Below, one piece after another: positions 8,434 to 14,662 of a stretch of DNA of 24,224 nt (within the stretch, counting starts at the first letter, position 1; every line of letters starts with the position of its first letter). This DNA is from an uncultured Methanobrevibacter sp. GTDB lineage: Archaea; Methanobacteriota; Methanobacteria; Methanobacteriales; Methanobacteriaceae. The translations under genes and the position numbers were made by a program. The notes below the pieces were generated by a model. That model did not search any database, was not told the DNA's origin, and worked only from the letters and a program-made list of their open reading frames with translations. The stretch lies in NCBI GenBank assembly GCA_902783085.1, contig CACZPT010000065.1:1-24224 (forward strand). Direction: 5' to 3'.

Positions 8434-9474
8434 TTAACAGTTAACTTCATCATACATCTTCTCTAAAAAAATCGCAAGAGAAATTATATCCTGTTTATTA
8501 TGATCAATTATTGGAATCATTGGTCCAATATTATTTTCAGCCAGATAAGTTTTATAATATCCTGGAATATACTGGCCAGGTACATCATCAACCCTCTCAA
8601 GACCAAATTTATATTTTTCAATCGTTTGAAGTTGGCAATTTGGCAGTTGGTCTGCCCATAAATTATTAGCAAAATTTCTTAAATCCAAGTGAGGTAAGTT
8701 AAAATCAACATCCAATCTATGGTAATTGATTCTATTTTTAATAAATGGAACATCAAAAGTTTTTCCATTAAATGTTACATGTACCGAATCTTCATCCAAA
8801 TGTGCAAAATAAGCATCTAGAATAGCTAATTCTTCAGTTGGATTCCTTAAAAAATATTGTGAAGAAATGATTTTATTATTTTTAATTTCTGCAACACCAA
8901 TCAATATTATTTCAACATTGGAAAGACCTAATGTTTCTATATCCATGAATTTAAAGTTTTCAATATCAACCAAACTAGCACATCTAATCAAATTATCCCT
9001 ACATGTTTTTCCATATTTATTTTCATTTAATAATCTTAAAACATCTGCAAAGGACATTTCATCAATTTTATCTAAAAACTTTGATGCACTATTTTCATAC
9101 TTATCAATACTTAAAAGTGATTCAATTGTATCATAACCTTGATTTTTTAAGTTTTGTTCTGTTTTTATTCCGATTTTGGGAAGTAATTTGAGATTATGAT
9201 TCATTATATCTTTAAAATTATTTTCAGCCAGATTAAAATCAATTTTTTCACGGTTTACAATTTCCAATGTTTCACCATATTGAGTATTGATAATTTTACT
9301 TCCTTTAATTTCTTCAAATTTTTTATTTTTATATTTAATTAGCAGATTTTCTTTTAAATCCATATAATAATTTTTTGAAGCGTTTCTGGACTTATCTTGG
9401 AAGTAAGCTTCAGAAGTTGGTGAATTGGATAAAATTGATTTCAACAAATAATTTTCATGTTCATAATCTTTCAT
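8434..9474 (-). CDS. RNase H-fold DEDD-type 3'-5' exonuclease domain protein (YprB-like)
   Basis: The protein has 346 residues from ATG 9474 (a TTG directly before it is the alternative). In numbering from the TTG, the acidic residues of an RNase_H_2/DnaQ-like nuclease are visible: Asp179 and Glu181 (FMDIETLG), Asp242 (FNGKTFDVPF), and His326 with Asp330 (DHNKQD). HLDLR at 263-267 is also typical of the family. A helix-hairpin-helix-like stretch (LLPKIGIKTEQNLKNQGY, about 98-115) precedes the nuclease, suggesting nucleic-acid binding. The N-terminal 90 residues are not recognised. Family members are predicted single-strand or structured nucleic-acid exonucleases; the substrate is not known. 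No Shine-Dalgarno sequence precedes the start, but TTTTTATACTG lies about 30 bases upstream, so the mRNA may be leaderless. It is followed immediately by the solenoid gene. Confidence 0.8.
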   Translation of the reverse strand: MKDYEHENYLLKSILSNSPTSEAYFQDKSRNASKNYYMDLKENLLIKYKNKKFEEIKGSKIINTQYGETLEIVNREKIDFNLAENNFKDIMNHNLKLLPKIGIKTEQNLKNQGYDTIESLLSIDKYENSASKFLDKIDEMSFADVLRLLNENKYGKTCRDNLIRCASLVDIENFKFMDIETLGLSNVEIILIGVAEIKNNKIISSQYFLRNPTEELAILDAYFAHLDEDSVHVTFNGKTFDVPFIKNRINYHRLDVDFNLPHLDLRNFANNLWADQLPNCQLQTIEKYKFGLERVDDVPGQYIPGYYKTYLAENNIGPMIPIIDHNKQDIISLAIFLEKMYDEVNC

Positions 9475-9550
9475 CAATTTATTATATATAATTAATCAGT
9501 ATAAAAACTATTAATAAAATTCAGATGAATTTTTTTAAAATATAATTAAC

Positions 9551-9558
9551 TATATATG
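9551..9558 (+). promoter_or_regulatory. TATA-box-like element ahead of the hairpin-rich region
   Basis: TATATATG centred near 9554 lies about 26 bases before 9581, where the structured segment begins. This matches the spacing between an archaeal TATA box and its transcription start. The surrounding DNA is AT-rich, so similar strings occur by chance. Confidence 0.35.
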
Positions 9559-9580
9559 TTATGAATACAATAAATATTAA

Positions 9581-9735
9581 TTGGCTACTATTAAAGTAGC
9601 TTAGAGATAGATTAAAACAGCCAAATTTTAGAATTCATTTCTCTAAAAAGCTTGACAAACAAGCTAATAGGCAGATAAATCCTAATTATCTGCCTACTCT
9701 CAATAAAACTATTTTTAATAAAATTATTTTTAAAC
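9581..9735 (+). ncRNA. Candidate structured non-coding RNA or long 5' leader
   Basis: The gene-free stretch 9475-9808 lies between two divergent genes. Its middle is less AT-rich than its flanks and holds consecutive inverted repeats: GCTACT/AGTAGC (9584-9589 with 9595-9600), TTAGAGA/TCTCTAA (9601-9607 with 9640-9646) enclosing TAAAA/TTTTA (9613-9617 with 9626-9630), AGCTTG/CAAGCT (9649-9654 with 9660-9665), and a perfect 11-bp stem TAGGCAGATAA/TTATCTGCCTA (9668-9678 with 9686-9696, 7-base loop). TTGGCT (9581-9586) can pair with AGCCAA (9619-9624) as an alternative fold. T-rich stretches at 9713-9735 could terminate a plus-strand transcript. It could instead be the leader of the membrane-protein gene at 9809. 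It matches no RNA family I recognise, and the strand is inferred from the TATA-like element upstream. Confidence 0.45.
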
Positions 9736-9808
9736 ATTCCTTATTTTAAGAAAAGTATTTAATTATTTAAAAACAAATGATATTATAATAAGCAAATAGG
9801 TCAATAAT

Positions 9809-10192
9809 ATGAAATTAAAGTTAGGAATAATATACGGGATATTAATCTGGTTAACCACATACATCCTATCAACATTTATAAAACCAATAGTCCTTGATAA
9901 TTTCCCATACATTAATATTATTATACCTATAAGCATAATTATAGCAACTGGATTTTTTGGAATATTATATATACGGAATATCAATGAAAATGAAGTAATC
10001 GAAGGATTTAAGGTAGGAATTCTATTTATATTAATTGATATTATACTAGATTTAACAATTTTTATAATTCCTAGAAATTCAAATATCCTAATTAACGACT
10101 ATCCAATCCATGTAATTTCTATGGTGATACTTGTTTTGATAATAACAACATTACTTGGTTATCTAGCACAAATGAAAATCGAATTAAAATAG
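9809..10192 (+). CDS. Small four-helix membrane protein of unknown function
   Basis: This 127-residue protein is almost entirely hydrophobic, with four predicted membrane helices at about residues 5-25, 33-55, 67-88 and 98-120. A charged loop (RNINENEVIEGFK) separates helices 2 and 3. I do not recognise the family. An ATAGGTC sequence about 8 bases upstream may be the ribosome binding site. A TATA-like TTTAATTATTTAAA lies about 45 bases before the start, so it may have a promoter independent of the structured region upstream. It is the first gene of a tight plus-strand operon: its stop is 9 bases before the phosphopantothenate synthetase start. A role connected with CoA or pantothenate is suggested only by position, and four helices are too few for a typical pantothenate transporter. 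Confidence 0.7.
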   Translation: MKLKLGIIYGILIWLTTYILSTFIKPIVLDNFPYINIIIPISIIIATGFFGILYIRNINENEVIEGFKVGILFILIDIILDLTIFIIPRNSNILINDYPIHVISMVILVLIITTLLGYLAQMKIELK

Positions 10193-10201
10193 GTAAAATA
10201 T

Positions 10202-10942
10202 ATGTTATCTAAATCTCATCCACGATATGAATCATTAGTATTAAGAGAAAAAATTGTAAAAGCTTCAAAAGCAGGATATTTAGCTGATTCTGCAATGATT
10301 GCTCATGGAAGAGGCGAAGCCTTTGACTATTTACTTGGTGAGAAAACCACACTGCCTGCTAAAAGAGCAATGTATGTAACAGTAGCTATTATGCTTTTAT
10401 CAAAAAATCCTGTAATTTCAGTAAATGGAAATACAGTAGCACTTGCTATTGATGAAGTTATTGAGTTTGCAAAATCTGTTAATGCTAAAATTGAAATCAA
10501 TTTATTTTATAGAAGTGATGAAAGAGTAGATAAAATAACTGAATTGTTTAAAAATCATGGATATCCTGAAATACTTGGATCAAATGATGATGAAATCGAA
10601 TATATAAATGAAATTAAAAATCCAAGAGCATCAGCTAGTAAAAATGGAATATACACCGCAGATACTGTATTGGTTCCGCTGGAAGATGGTGACAGAGCAG
10701 AAATACTGGCCAGAAGTGGTAAAAATATAATAACTATTGATTTAAATCCATTATCCAGAACTTCAAGAATGTCTGATGTGTCAATTGTTGATAATGTTGT
10801 CCGTTCACTACCATTCATGACAAAAATAGCTGAAGATTTAAAATTACAAGATAAAAAACTTTTACTTGATATTATTGAAGAATATGACAATGAGGAAAAT
10901 CTTAAAGAATCATTGAAATTATTTAAAATTGATGAGGAATAA
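10202..10942 (+). CDS. 4-phosphopantoate--beta-alanine ligase (phosphopantothenate synthetase, archaeal)
   Basis: This 246-residue protein matches the archaeal phosphopantothenate synthetase family (PF02006, formerly DUF137). The enzyme makes 4'-phosphopantothenate from 4-phosphopantoate, beta-alanine and ATP. It replaces bacterial pantothenate synthetase and acts after pantoate kinase in archaeal CoA biosynthesis. Diagnostic stretches are SHPRYESLVLREKI near the N-terminus, AHGRGEAFDYLLGEKT at about 34-49, NPVISVNGNTVAL at about 69-81, and the C-terminal ITIDLNPLSRTSRMSDVSIVD with its conserved Asn-Pro-Leu-Ser-Arg-Thr run. Its length is normal. AGGT lies 8 bases before the ATG. It is co-transcribed with the UPF0200 kinase, whose ATG starts two bases after this stop codon. 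No pantoate kinase gene is present in the window. Confidence 0.9.
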   Translation: MLSKSHPRYESLVLREKIVKASKAGYLADSAMIAHGRGEAFDYLLGEKTTLPAKRAMYVTVAIMLLSKNPVISVNGNTVALAIDEVIEFAKSVNAKIEINLFYRSDERVDKITELFKNHGYPEILGSNDDEIEYINEIKNPRASASKNGIYTADTVLVPLEDGDRAEILARSGKNIITIDLNPLSRTSRMSDVSIVDNVVRSLPFMTKIAEDLKLQDKKLLLDIIEEYDNEENLKESLKLFKIDEE

Positions 10943-10944
10943 AT

Positions 10945-11484
10945 ATGCGTATTATGGGAATATCTGGACTACCTGGATCCGGCAAAAACTTAGTTTCCGA
11001 ATTAGCTATTAAAAAAGGAGCTAGAATAGTTAGTATGGGAGATATCATTCGTGAAGAAGCAGAAAAACGTGGGGAAAGCACTAAAGATACTGCTAAAAAT
11101 TTAAGAAAAGAACATGGAGACTATATAGTTGCTGAGTTAACCATTAAAAAAGTAAAAAAGCTAATTGAAGATGGTATCGAACAATCTATTATTATTGAAG
11201 GTATTAGAAGCCCATATGAAGTAAATATGTTTAAAGATAATTTTGATGATTTTATTATATTATCCATATTTGCAAATCCTAAAATACGCTTTGAGAGATT
11301 GTTAAAGAGAAATAGATCAGATGATTCAACGGATTACAATGAATTTAAAAAAAGAGACGAAATGGAATTAAATTTTGGTATTGGTACTGTAATTTCCCTT
11401 TCAGATAAGATTATTGTTAATGAAAGTGATTTAAAAAGTTATGAAAAGGAAATAGAAGAATTTTTAGATGAATATAAAATCTAA
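10945..11484 (+). CDS. UPF0200-family P-loop nucleotide kinase-like protein
   Basis: This 179-residue soluble protein has an adenylate/dephospho-CoA-kinase-like fold. The Walker A motif is G8-LPGSGK14-N15, with Asn where most P-loop NTPases have Ser or Thr. SMGDIIREEAEKRG (about 31-44) resembles the nucleoside-monophosphate-binding segment of kinases, IIIEGIRSPYEV (about 71-82) is the Walker-B-like strand and its conserved Arg, and RFERLLKRNRSDD (about 112-124) is the lid region. This fits the archaeal UPF0200 family, which resembles dephospho-CoA kinase but has no settled function. Archaea are known to use a different, GTP-dependent dephospho-CoA kinase family, so I do not assign that activity. 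Translational coupling to phosphopantothenate synthetase keeps a CoA-related role plausible. Its stop codon is one base from the stop of the convergent Dph6 gene. Confidence 0.8.
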   Translation: MRIMGISGLPGSGKNLVSELAIKKGARIVSMGDIIREEAEKRGESTKDTAKNLRKEHGDYIVAELTIKKVKKLIEDGIEQSIIIEGIRSPYEVNMFKDNFDDFIILSIFANPKIRFERLLKRNRSDDSTDYNEFKKRDEMELNFGIGTVISLSDKIIVNESDLKSYEKEIEEFLDEYKI

Positions 11485-11485
11485 A

Positions 11486-12166
11486 TTATTTATCTTCCAA
11501 AATTGCATCTTCAATAATATATAATCCACTGTCAATATGCCATTTTTTACTATCTGCCAATATTTTAACTCTTTTTTTAAAAATAGGTCCATCAAGAACT
11601 AATGTTTCAGCTTCACCACCTTCAAAAGCTAGATTAAGACCGATTTTATCATTAAGCTTAACTAAATCATCAATACAATTATCATCAATCTTTCTACCTA
11701 ACCATGATTCATCAAGCCCATAAGCAGAAACACCACAGATAATCACTTCAAAACCCAGTGAAACAATTAAATTCATATATTCCAGTTCATCTATATGCCA
11801 GTATGGAGAAATTATTTTTAAACCAACTTCCAAACCTAATTTTTCTATTCTTGATTTTTGATAAGTTGAATATAATGCACCGGTATATATACATTCGACG
11901 CCCAATTGTTTGAGTTTTTGAAAACCTCTTTTCAAATCTTCAAGTTCTGCTTCTTTAATTCCATCAGTTTCTATACTAATTAATGGAATATTCATCGCTT
12001 CTGCAAGTAAATTAGTAAGGTGGATGTTTGGGACATGAAACATGTACGATTCATCATTAGCTGATTTAACAGAAAGCAAAAATTTTACATCATCCCCACT
12101 TTCAACAGCATTATATATTGCCATCGTACTATCTTTTCCACCCGAAAATAAAACGGCAGCATTCAT
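11486..12166 (-). CDS. Diphthine--ammonia ligase (Dph6-like ATP pyrophosphatase)
   Basis: This 226-residue protein belongs to the PP-loop ATP pyrophosphatase superfamily. The ATP-binding loop is S8-GGKDS13 near the N-terminus. The family signature EGGEAETLVLDGP lies at 182-194, with Ala where EGGEGETLVLD is more usual. CGVSAYGLDESWLGR at about 144-158 is also characteristic. Dph6 catalyses the last step of diphthamide formation on elongation factor 2: ATP-dependent amidation of diphthine with ammonium. The length fits the single-domain archaeal form. Its ATG follows the stop codon of the upstream membrane-protein gene by two bases, and GGTAAG overlapping that stop serves as ribosome binding site. 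No dph2 or dph5 genes lie nearby. The enzymatic assignment comes from family membership. Confidence 0.87.
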   Translation of the reverse strand: MNAAVLFSGGKDSTMAIYNAVESGDDVKFLLSVKSANDESYMFHVPNIHLTNLLAEAMNIPLISIETDGIKEAELEDLKRGFQKLKQLGVECIYTGALYSTYQKSRIEKLGLEVGLKIISPYWHIDELEYMNLIVSLGFEVIICGVSAYGLDESWLGRKIDDNCIDDLVKLNDKIGLNLAFEGGEAETLVLDGPIFKKRVKILADSKKWHIDSGLYIIEDAILEDK

Positions 12167-12168
12167 GA

Positions 12169-12975
12169 TTACTTACCACGCCTAAAAATGGTTCCATTCA
12201 ATCTTCTAAAGAATACTGCAACAGAATCAAAGTAAATACCAAATAATGCAACAATGACACCAATCAAACCTGAAACTAAACTAAATTCATAATTATTTAA
12301 CATGTTTTCATTAGTACCATTAATTGTGCTTTGAACAGGCCCATCAATTCTTGAAGCCACAATACCATTTTGAAGCAATACATCTTCAACTTGATTTAAA
12401 GAAGAAGATGATACGACTAATTTAATATGAACTTGAGCATATGCAATTGAACTGCCGAAAACCAATTTATACCAATCTGAAAACGCTTTTAAAGCTTCAG
12501 CAGAAGAAAAATTATCTTGAAGAGCAATATAAAGTTCACCAGAGGATTGGTTAATTGTATAATTAGAATAATGCGAGTTAATATTTCCTACAACATTATT
12601 AAAATATTCATACTCCCTATCATTTAATTTCCATAGCCTAAATGTGACCCCTGTTTCTTCAAAAGATTTAAACCCATCAATCCCTGATAACTGATTTTGT
12701 AAAGCATTAATATCTGTAGCAGATGAGACATCCAAATATAATGTTTCCTCATTAAATGGCAGTACCCTTTCAATACTGCCTGCCACTTCAGGCAAATCCG
12801 AATAAATTGGAGTTAAAAAAAACGCTCCACCTATTACTCCAATAAAAAAGCCCACAGCAAGTACTAAAAGAATTTCTTTTTTCTTCATAAAGGGCCTTAA
12901 CATTCCAATTGAAAAAACAAATATCATCATTACAATAAATAAAATAATATAAATACTTGTTGTTAATAAATCCAT
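12169..12975 (-). CDS. Conserved membrane protein with large extracytoplasmic domain
   Basis: This 268-residue protein has two N-terminal membrane helices (about 5-26 and 34-55), an extracytoplasmic domain of about 170 residues, and a third helix near 228-248 followed by a basic cytoplasmic tail (RRLNGTIFRRGK). The outer domain has several N-x-S/T sites (NYT, NQS, NFS, NGT), compatible with archaeal N-glycosylation, and two similar alpha/beta halves (DVSSATDINALQNQLSGIDG and LVVSSSSLNQVEDVLLQNG). I do not recognise the family. It is translationally coupled to the Dph6 gene downstream. GGGATGGG ends 3-4 bases before the ATG and may be the ribosome binding site. Confidence 0.7.
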   Translation of the reverse strand: MDLLTTSIYIILFIVMMIFVFSIGMLRPFMKKKEILLVLAVGFFIGVIGGAFFLTPIYSDLPEVAGSIERVLPFNEETLYLDVSSATDINALQNQLSGIDGFKSFEETGVTFRLWKLNDREYEYFNNVVGNINSHYSNYTINQSSGELYIALQDNFSSAEALKAFSDWYKLVFGSSIAYAQVHIKLVVSSSSLNQVEDVLLQNGIVASRIDGPVQSTINGTNENMLNNYEFSLVSGLIGVIVALFGIYFDSVAVFFRRLNGTIFRRGK

Positions 12976-13011
12976 AAACCCATCCCATTAATCATTAATT
13001 AATATTTTGAA

Positions 13012-13023
13012 TAATCATGATTA
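13012..13023. promoter_or_regulatory. Perfect 12-bp palindrome, possible operator
   Basis: TAATCATGATTA is a perfect palindrome located about 37 bases upstream of the minus-strand membrane-protein start and about 25 bases downstream (minus strand) of the TATA-like GGTTATAATC, that is, near the predicted transcription start. A repressor site there would block initiation. A palindrome of this length in AT-rich DNA may be chance. Confidence 0.25.
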
Positions 13024-13102
13024 AAATAAGTTTTGATTATAACCCATCACATATTATAAAACTGCAGTCAACACCACAAAGAGAAATTTTTGTAGCTATA
13101 GA

Positions 13103-13220
13103 TTACCATTTACAGTCACAATGACAGCAATTTTGGCAGATGATACTATAACCTACAATACCTTTACAGTTATTACATACAATTAAACTTAATTGATTTA
13201 CTTGTTTTATATGTCATCAT
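13103..13220 (-). pseudogene. Cysteine-rich zinc-ribbon-like mini-ORF, apparently frameshifted
   Basis: The minus strand from 13213 to the TAA at 13103-13105 is open for 36 codons with seven Cys residues in the last 24: VCNNCKGIVGYSIICQNCC followed by HCDCKW. This has the form CxxC-x9-CxxCCxCxC and looks like a metal-binding ribbon. The frame has no ATG, GTG or TTG start. An ATG-ATG at 13220 opens a second frame (MMTYKTSKSIKFNCM, then stop) that would join it through a single-base shift just before CNNC. Either this is a small zinc protein broken by a one-base change, or it uses a non-standard start. A TATA-like GCATATATACAG lies about 27 bases before the ATG. The Cys pattern is unlikely by chance in such AT-rich DNA, but I recognise no family. 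Confidence 0.4.
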
Positions 13221-13398
13221 GCTTGTTTTGGTAATTTTTTTCTGTATATATGCACAAAATTAAAAAAAACAAATGTAAAAGTCCAGCTTTTTGACAGCTC
13301 GTTATAATTTTATCATAATATTTATAATTAAGTAGAATAAATATAATACTGTCCTTAAGAGATTTTTTTATATTAATTTAAAAAAAAGGTGAATATTT

Positions 13399-14112
13399 AT
13401 GAGTATAGGAGAAATATTAAGTGATGCTTTAGTATATCCAATTAATAATATTAAAGCATTTATTATATTTATGATTTTAAGTATTGTTGGTGCAGTTATT
13501 GGTGGAACATCAATAATTAATATTATAGGTGCTTTATCTACAACCGGTTGGAGCAGTGTTGCTTTTAGTGGATTAAGTATTATTGGAGTTGTTATTTTCA
13601 TTCTTATATTGTTCTTAATTTCAGGATATACATTGGATATCATAAAATATGGTATTGAAAGAAGAAACGATAGTCCTGGAATTGATTTTGGAAGACAAGT
13701 TGCAAACGCTATCAAATTAATTATTGTTGATATTGTTTATTACATTGTTCCAGCGATTATAATTTTCGTATTAGGATTATTCCTTAGAAATTGGTTAATG
13801 ACTATAATTAGTATAATCATACTTATCCTATTTGCTTTAGCTAATTTTATGGCTAAATGTAAATTAGCAAAAACTGACAGTTTAGGTGAAGCTTTATCTA
13901 TTGGAGAAGCGATTGGAGACATTTCTAGAGTAGGACTTGGTAAACTTATTGCAACCATTATTCTTATTTTATTTATCATAATAATCATTGCAATTATTAT
14001 TACTTTAATTAGTGGAATAAATGCTACAATTGGTAGTATCTTATTAGGTATTGCTTCAGTATATATTCTATTCTTCTACAATAGAGCTATTGGTTTATTA
14101 TACTCAGACTAA
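13399..14112 (+). CDS. DUF4013-type multipass membrane protein
   Basis: This 237-residue protein has about six hydrophobic helices. It shows the layout of DUF4013 membrane proteins common in Methanobacteriales: an N-terminal segment SIGEILSDALVYPINN, a central GYTLDIIKYGIERRNDSPGIDFGRQ, and a long Ile-rich C-terminal helix. Function is unknown. GGTGA lies about 7 bases before the ATG, and a TATA-like ATATAATA sits some 50 bases upstream, so it appears to be a single-gene transcript. It ends in a strong T-tract facing the convergent pilin gene. Codon use matches the neighbours. Confidence 0.75.
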   Translation: MSIGEILSDALVYPINNIKAFIIFMILSIVGAVIGGTSIINIIGALSTTGWSSVAFSGLSIIGVVIFILILFLISGYTLDIIKYGIERRNDSPGIDFGRQVANAIKLIIVDIVYYIVPAIIIFVLGLFLRNWLMTIISIIILILFALANFMAKCKLAKTDSLGEALSIGEAIGDISRVGLGKLIATIILILFIIIIIAIIITLISGINATIGSILLGIASVYILFFYNRAIGLLYSD

Positions 14113-14123
14113 TAAATAAACCA

Positions 14124-14143
14124 TTCTTTTTTCTTTTTTTATT
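14124..14143 (+). terminator. U-tract terminator of the DUF4013 gene
   Basis: A run of 17 pyrimidines, mostly T (TTCTTTTTTCTTTTTTT), begins 12 bases after the DUF4013 stop codon and ends in the convergent intergenic gap. It is a typical archaeal termination signal. Confidence 0.55.
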
Positions 14144-14230
14144 AAATAATAACAATCAAAAACTTTTTTAATTATACATATCAAGTTTCAAACTAAATTA
14201 AAATTAATTATGAAGTTTTTTTGAAAGAAT

Positions 14231-14662
14231 TTATAATCTCTTTTGAACAATCATTTTCTCTTCATTTATTGGCCATTCAACAACAATTTTATTTTCACCT
14301 TTATTTAAATATAAATTGCTGTTAGCTAAATTTGACCTATAATAAATTTTAAAATTTTTTGATTTATCATCATTAAGGGTTAATTTTCCAGAAAGATAAG
14401 AACTAGTTAATTTTAAAGATATAGGTTTATTTAAATTCAGATATATTGTCTGCTTTGATCCATGACCTTCACCATAAACTTGAGATATTGCATTTGCCAA
14501 AATGGATATTTCAGACTTTACATTTAATGAATTTGATACATCGAAAGTTTTTTCTAGACCCATTTCTGCCACAGGTAATGTAAATGCAATTAGAATTAAT
14601 AGTGAAACTGCAAAAATCAATAGATATTCAACTGAAACTTGAGCATTATTATCTTTTATCAT
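14231..14662 (-). CDS. Class III signal peptide (type IV pilin-like) protein
   Basis: This 143-residue protein begins MIKDNNA-QVSVEYLLIFAV: a short charged leader, a Gln-x-Ser-x-Glu motif directly after the predicted cleavage site (after Ala7), and a hydrophobic helix of about 20 residues. This is the class III signal peptide of Euryarchaeota, processed by EppA-type peptidases to yield pilin subunits. The remaining 110 residues are a small beta-rich domain with no recognised match. The ATG begins immediately after the TAA of the prepilin-peptidase gene, so substrate and processing enzyme are translated together. No assembly ATPase or platform protein is in the window, so whether it forms a filament or a single surface protein is open. 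Confidence 0.82.
   Translation of the reverse strand: MIKDNNAQVSVEYLLIFAVSLLILIAFTLPVAEMGLEKTFDVSNSLNVKSEISILANAISQVYGEGHGSKQTIYLNLNKPISLKLTSSYLSGKLTLNDDKSKNFKIYYRSNLANSNLYLNKGENKIVVEWPINEEKMIVQKRL

Larger units (their letters stand above)
12976..13398. other. Long intergenic region between divergent membrane-protein genes
   Basis: This 423-base stretch contains no full-length gene. It holds the promoter side of the minus-strand membrane protein (TATA-like GGTTATAATC near 13034-13043, and a perfect 12-bp palindrome near the expected start site). It also holds a cysteine-rich short frame on the minus strand (13103-13220) and, towards the right end, the TATA-like ATATAATA (13341-13348) expected for the plus-strand DUF4013 gene. 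I see nothing else in it. Confidence 0.6.

Noticed and set aside
9596..9646. tRNA-like string GTAGCTTAGAGATAG in the hairpin-rich region
   Set aside because: No acceptor stem, anticodon arm or T-arm GGTTCRA sequence can be laid out, so it is not called as a tRNA.
9763..9984. Minus-strand hydrophobic frame overlapping the small four-helix protein
   Set aside because: Hydrophobic helices in AT-rich DNA give hydrophobic antisense frames. The plus-strand frame is longer and sits in an operon.
13368..13988. Minus-strand hydrophobic frames opposite the DUF4013 gene
   Set aside because: Mirror of an Ile/Leu-rich membrane protein; the plus strand has a ribosome binding site and family match.
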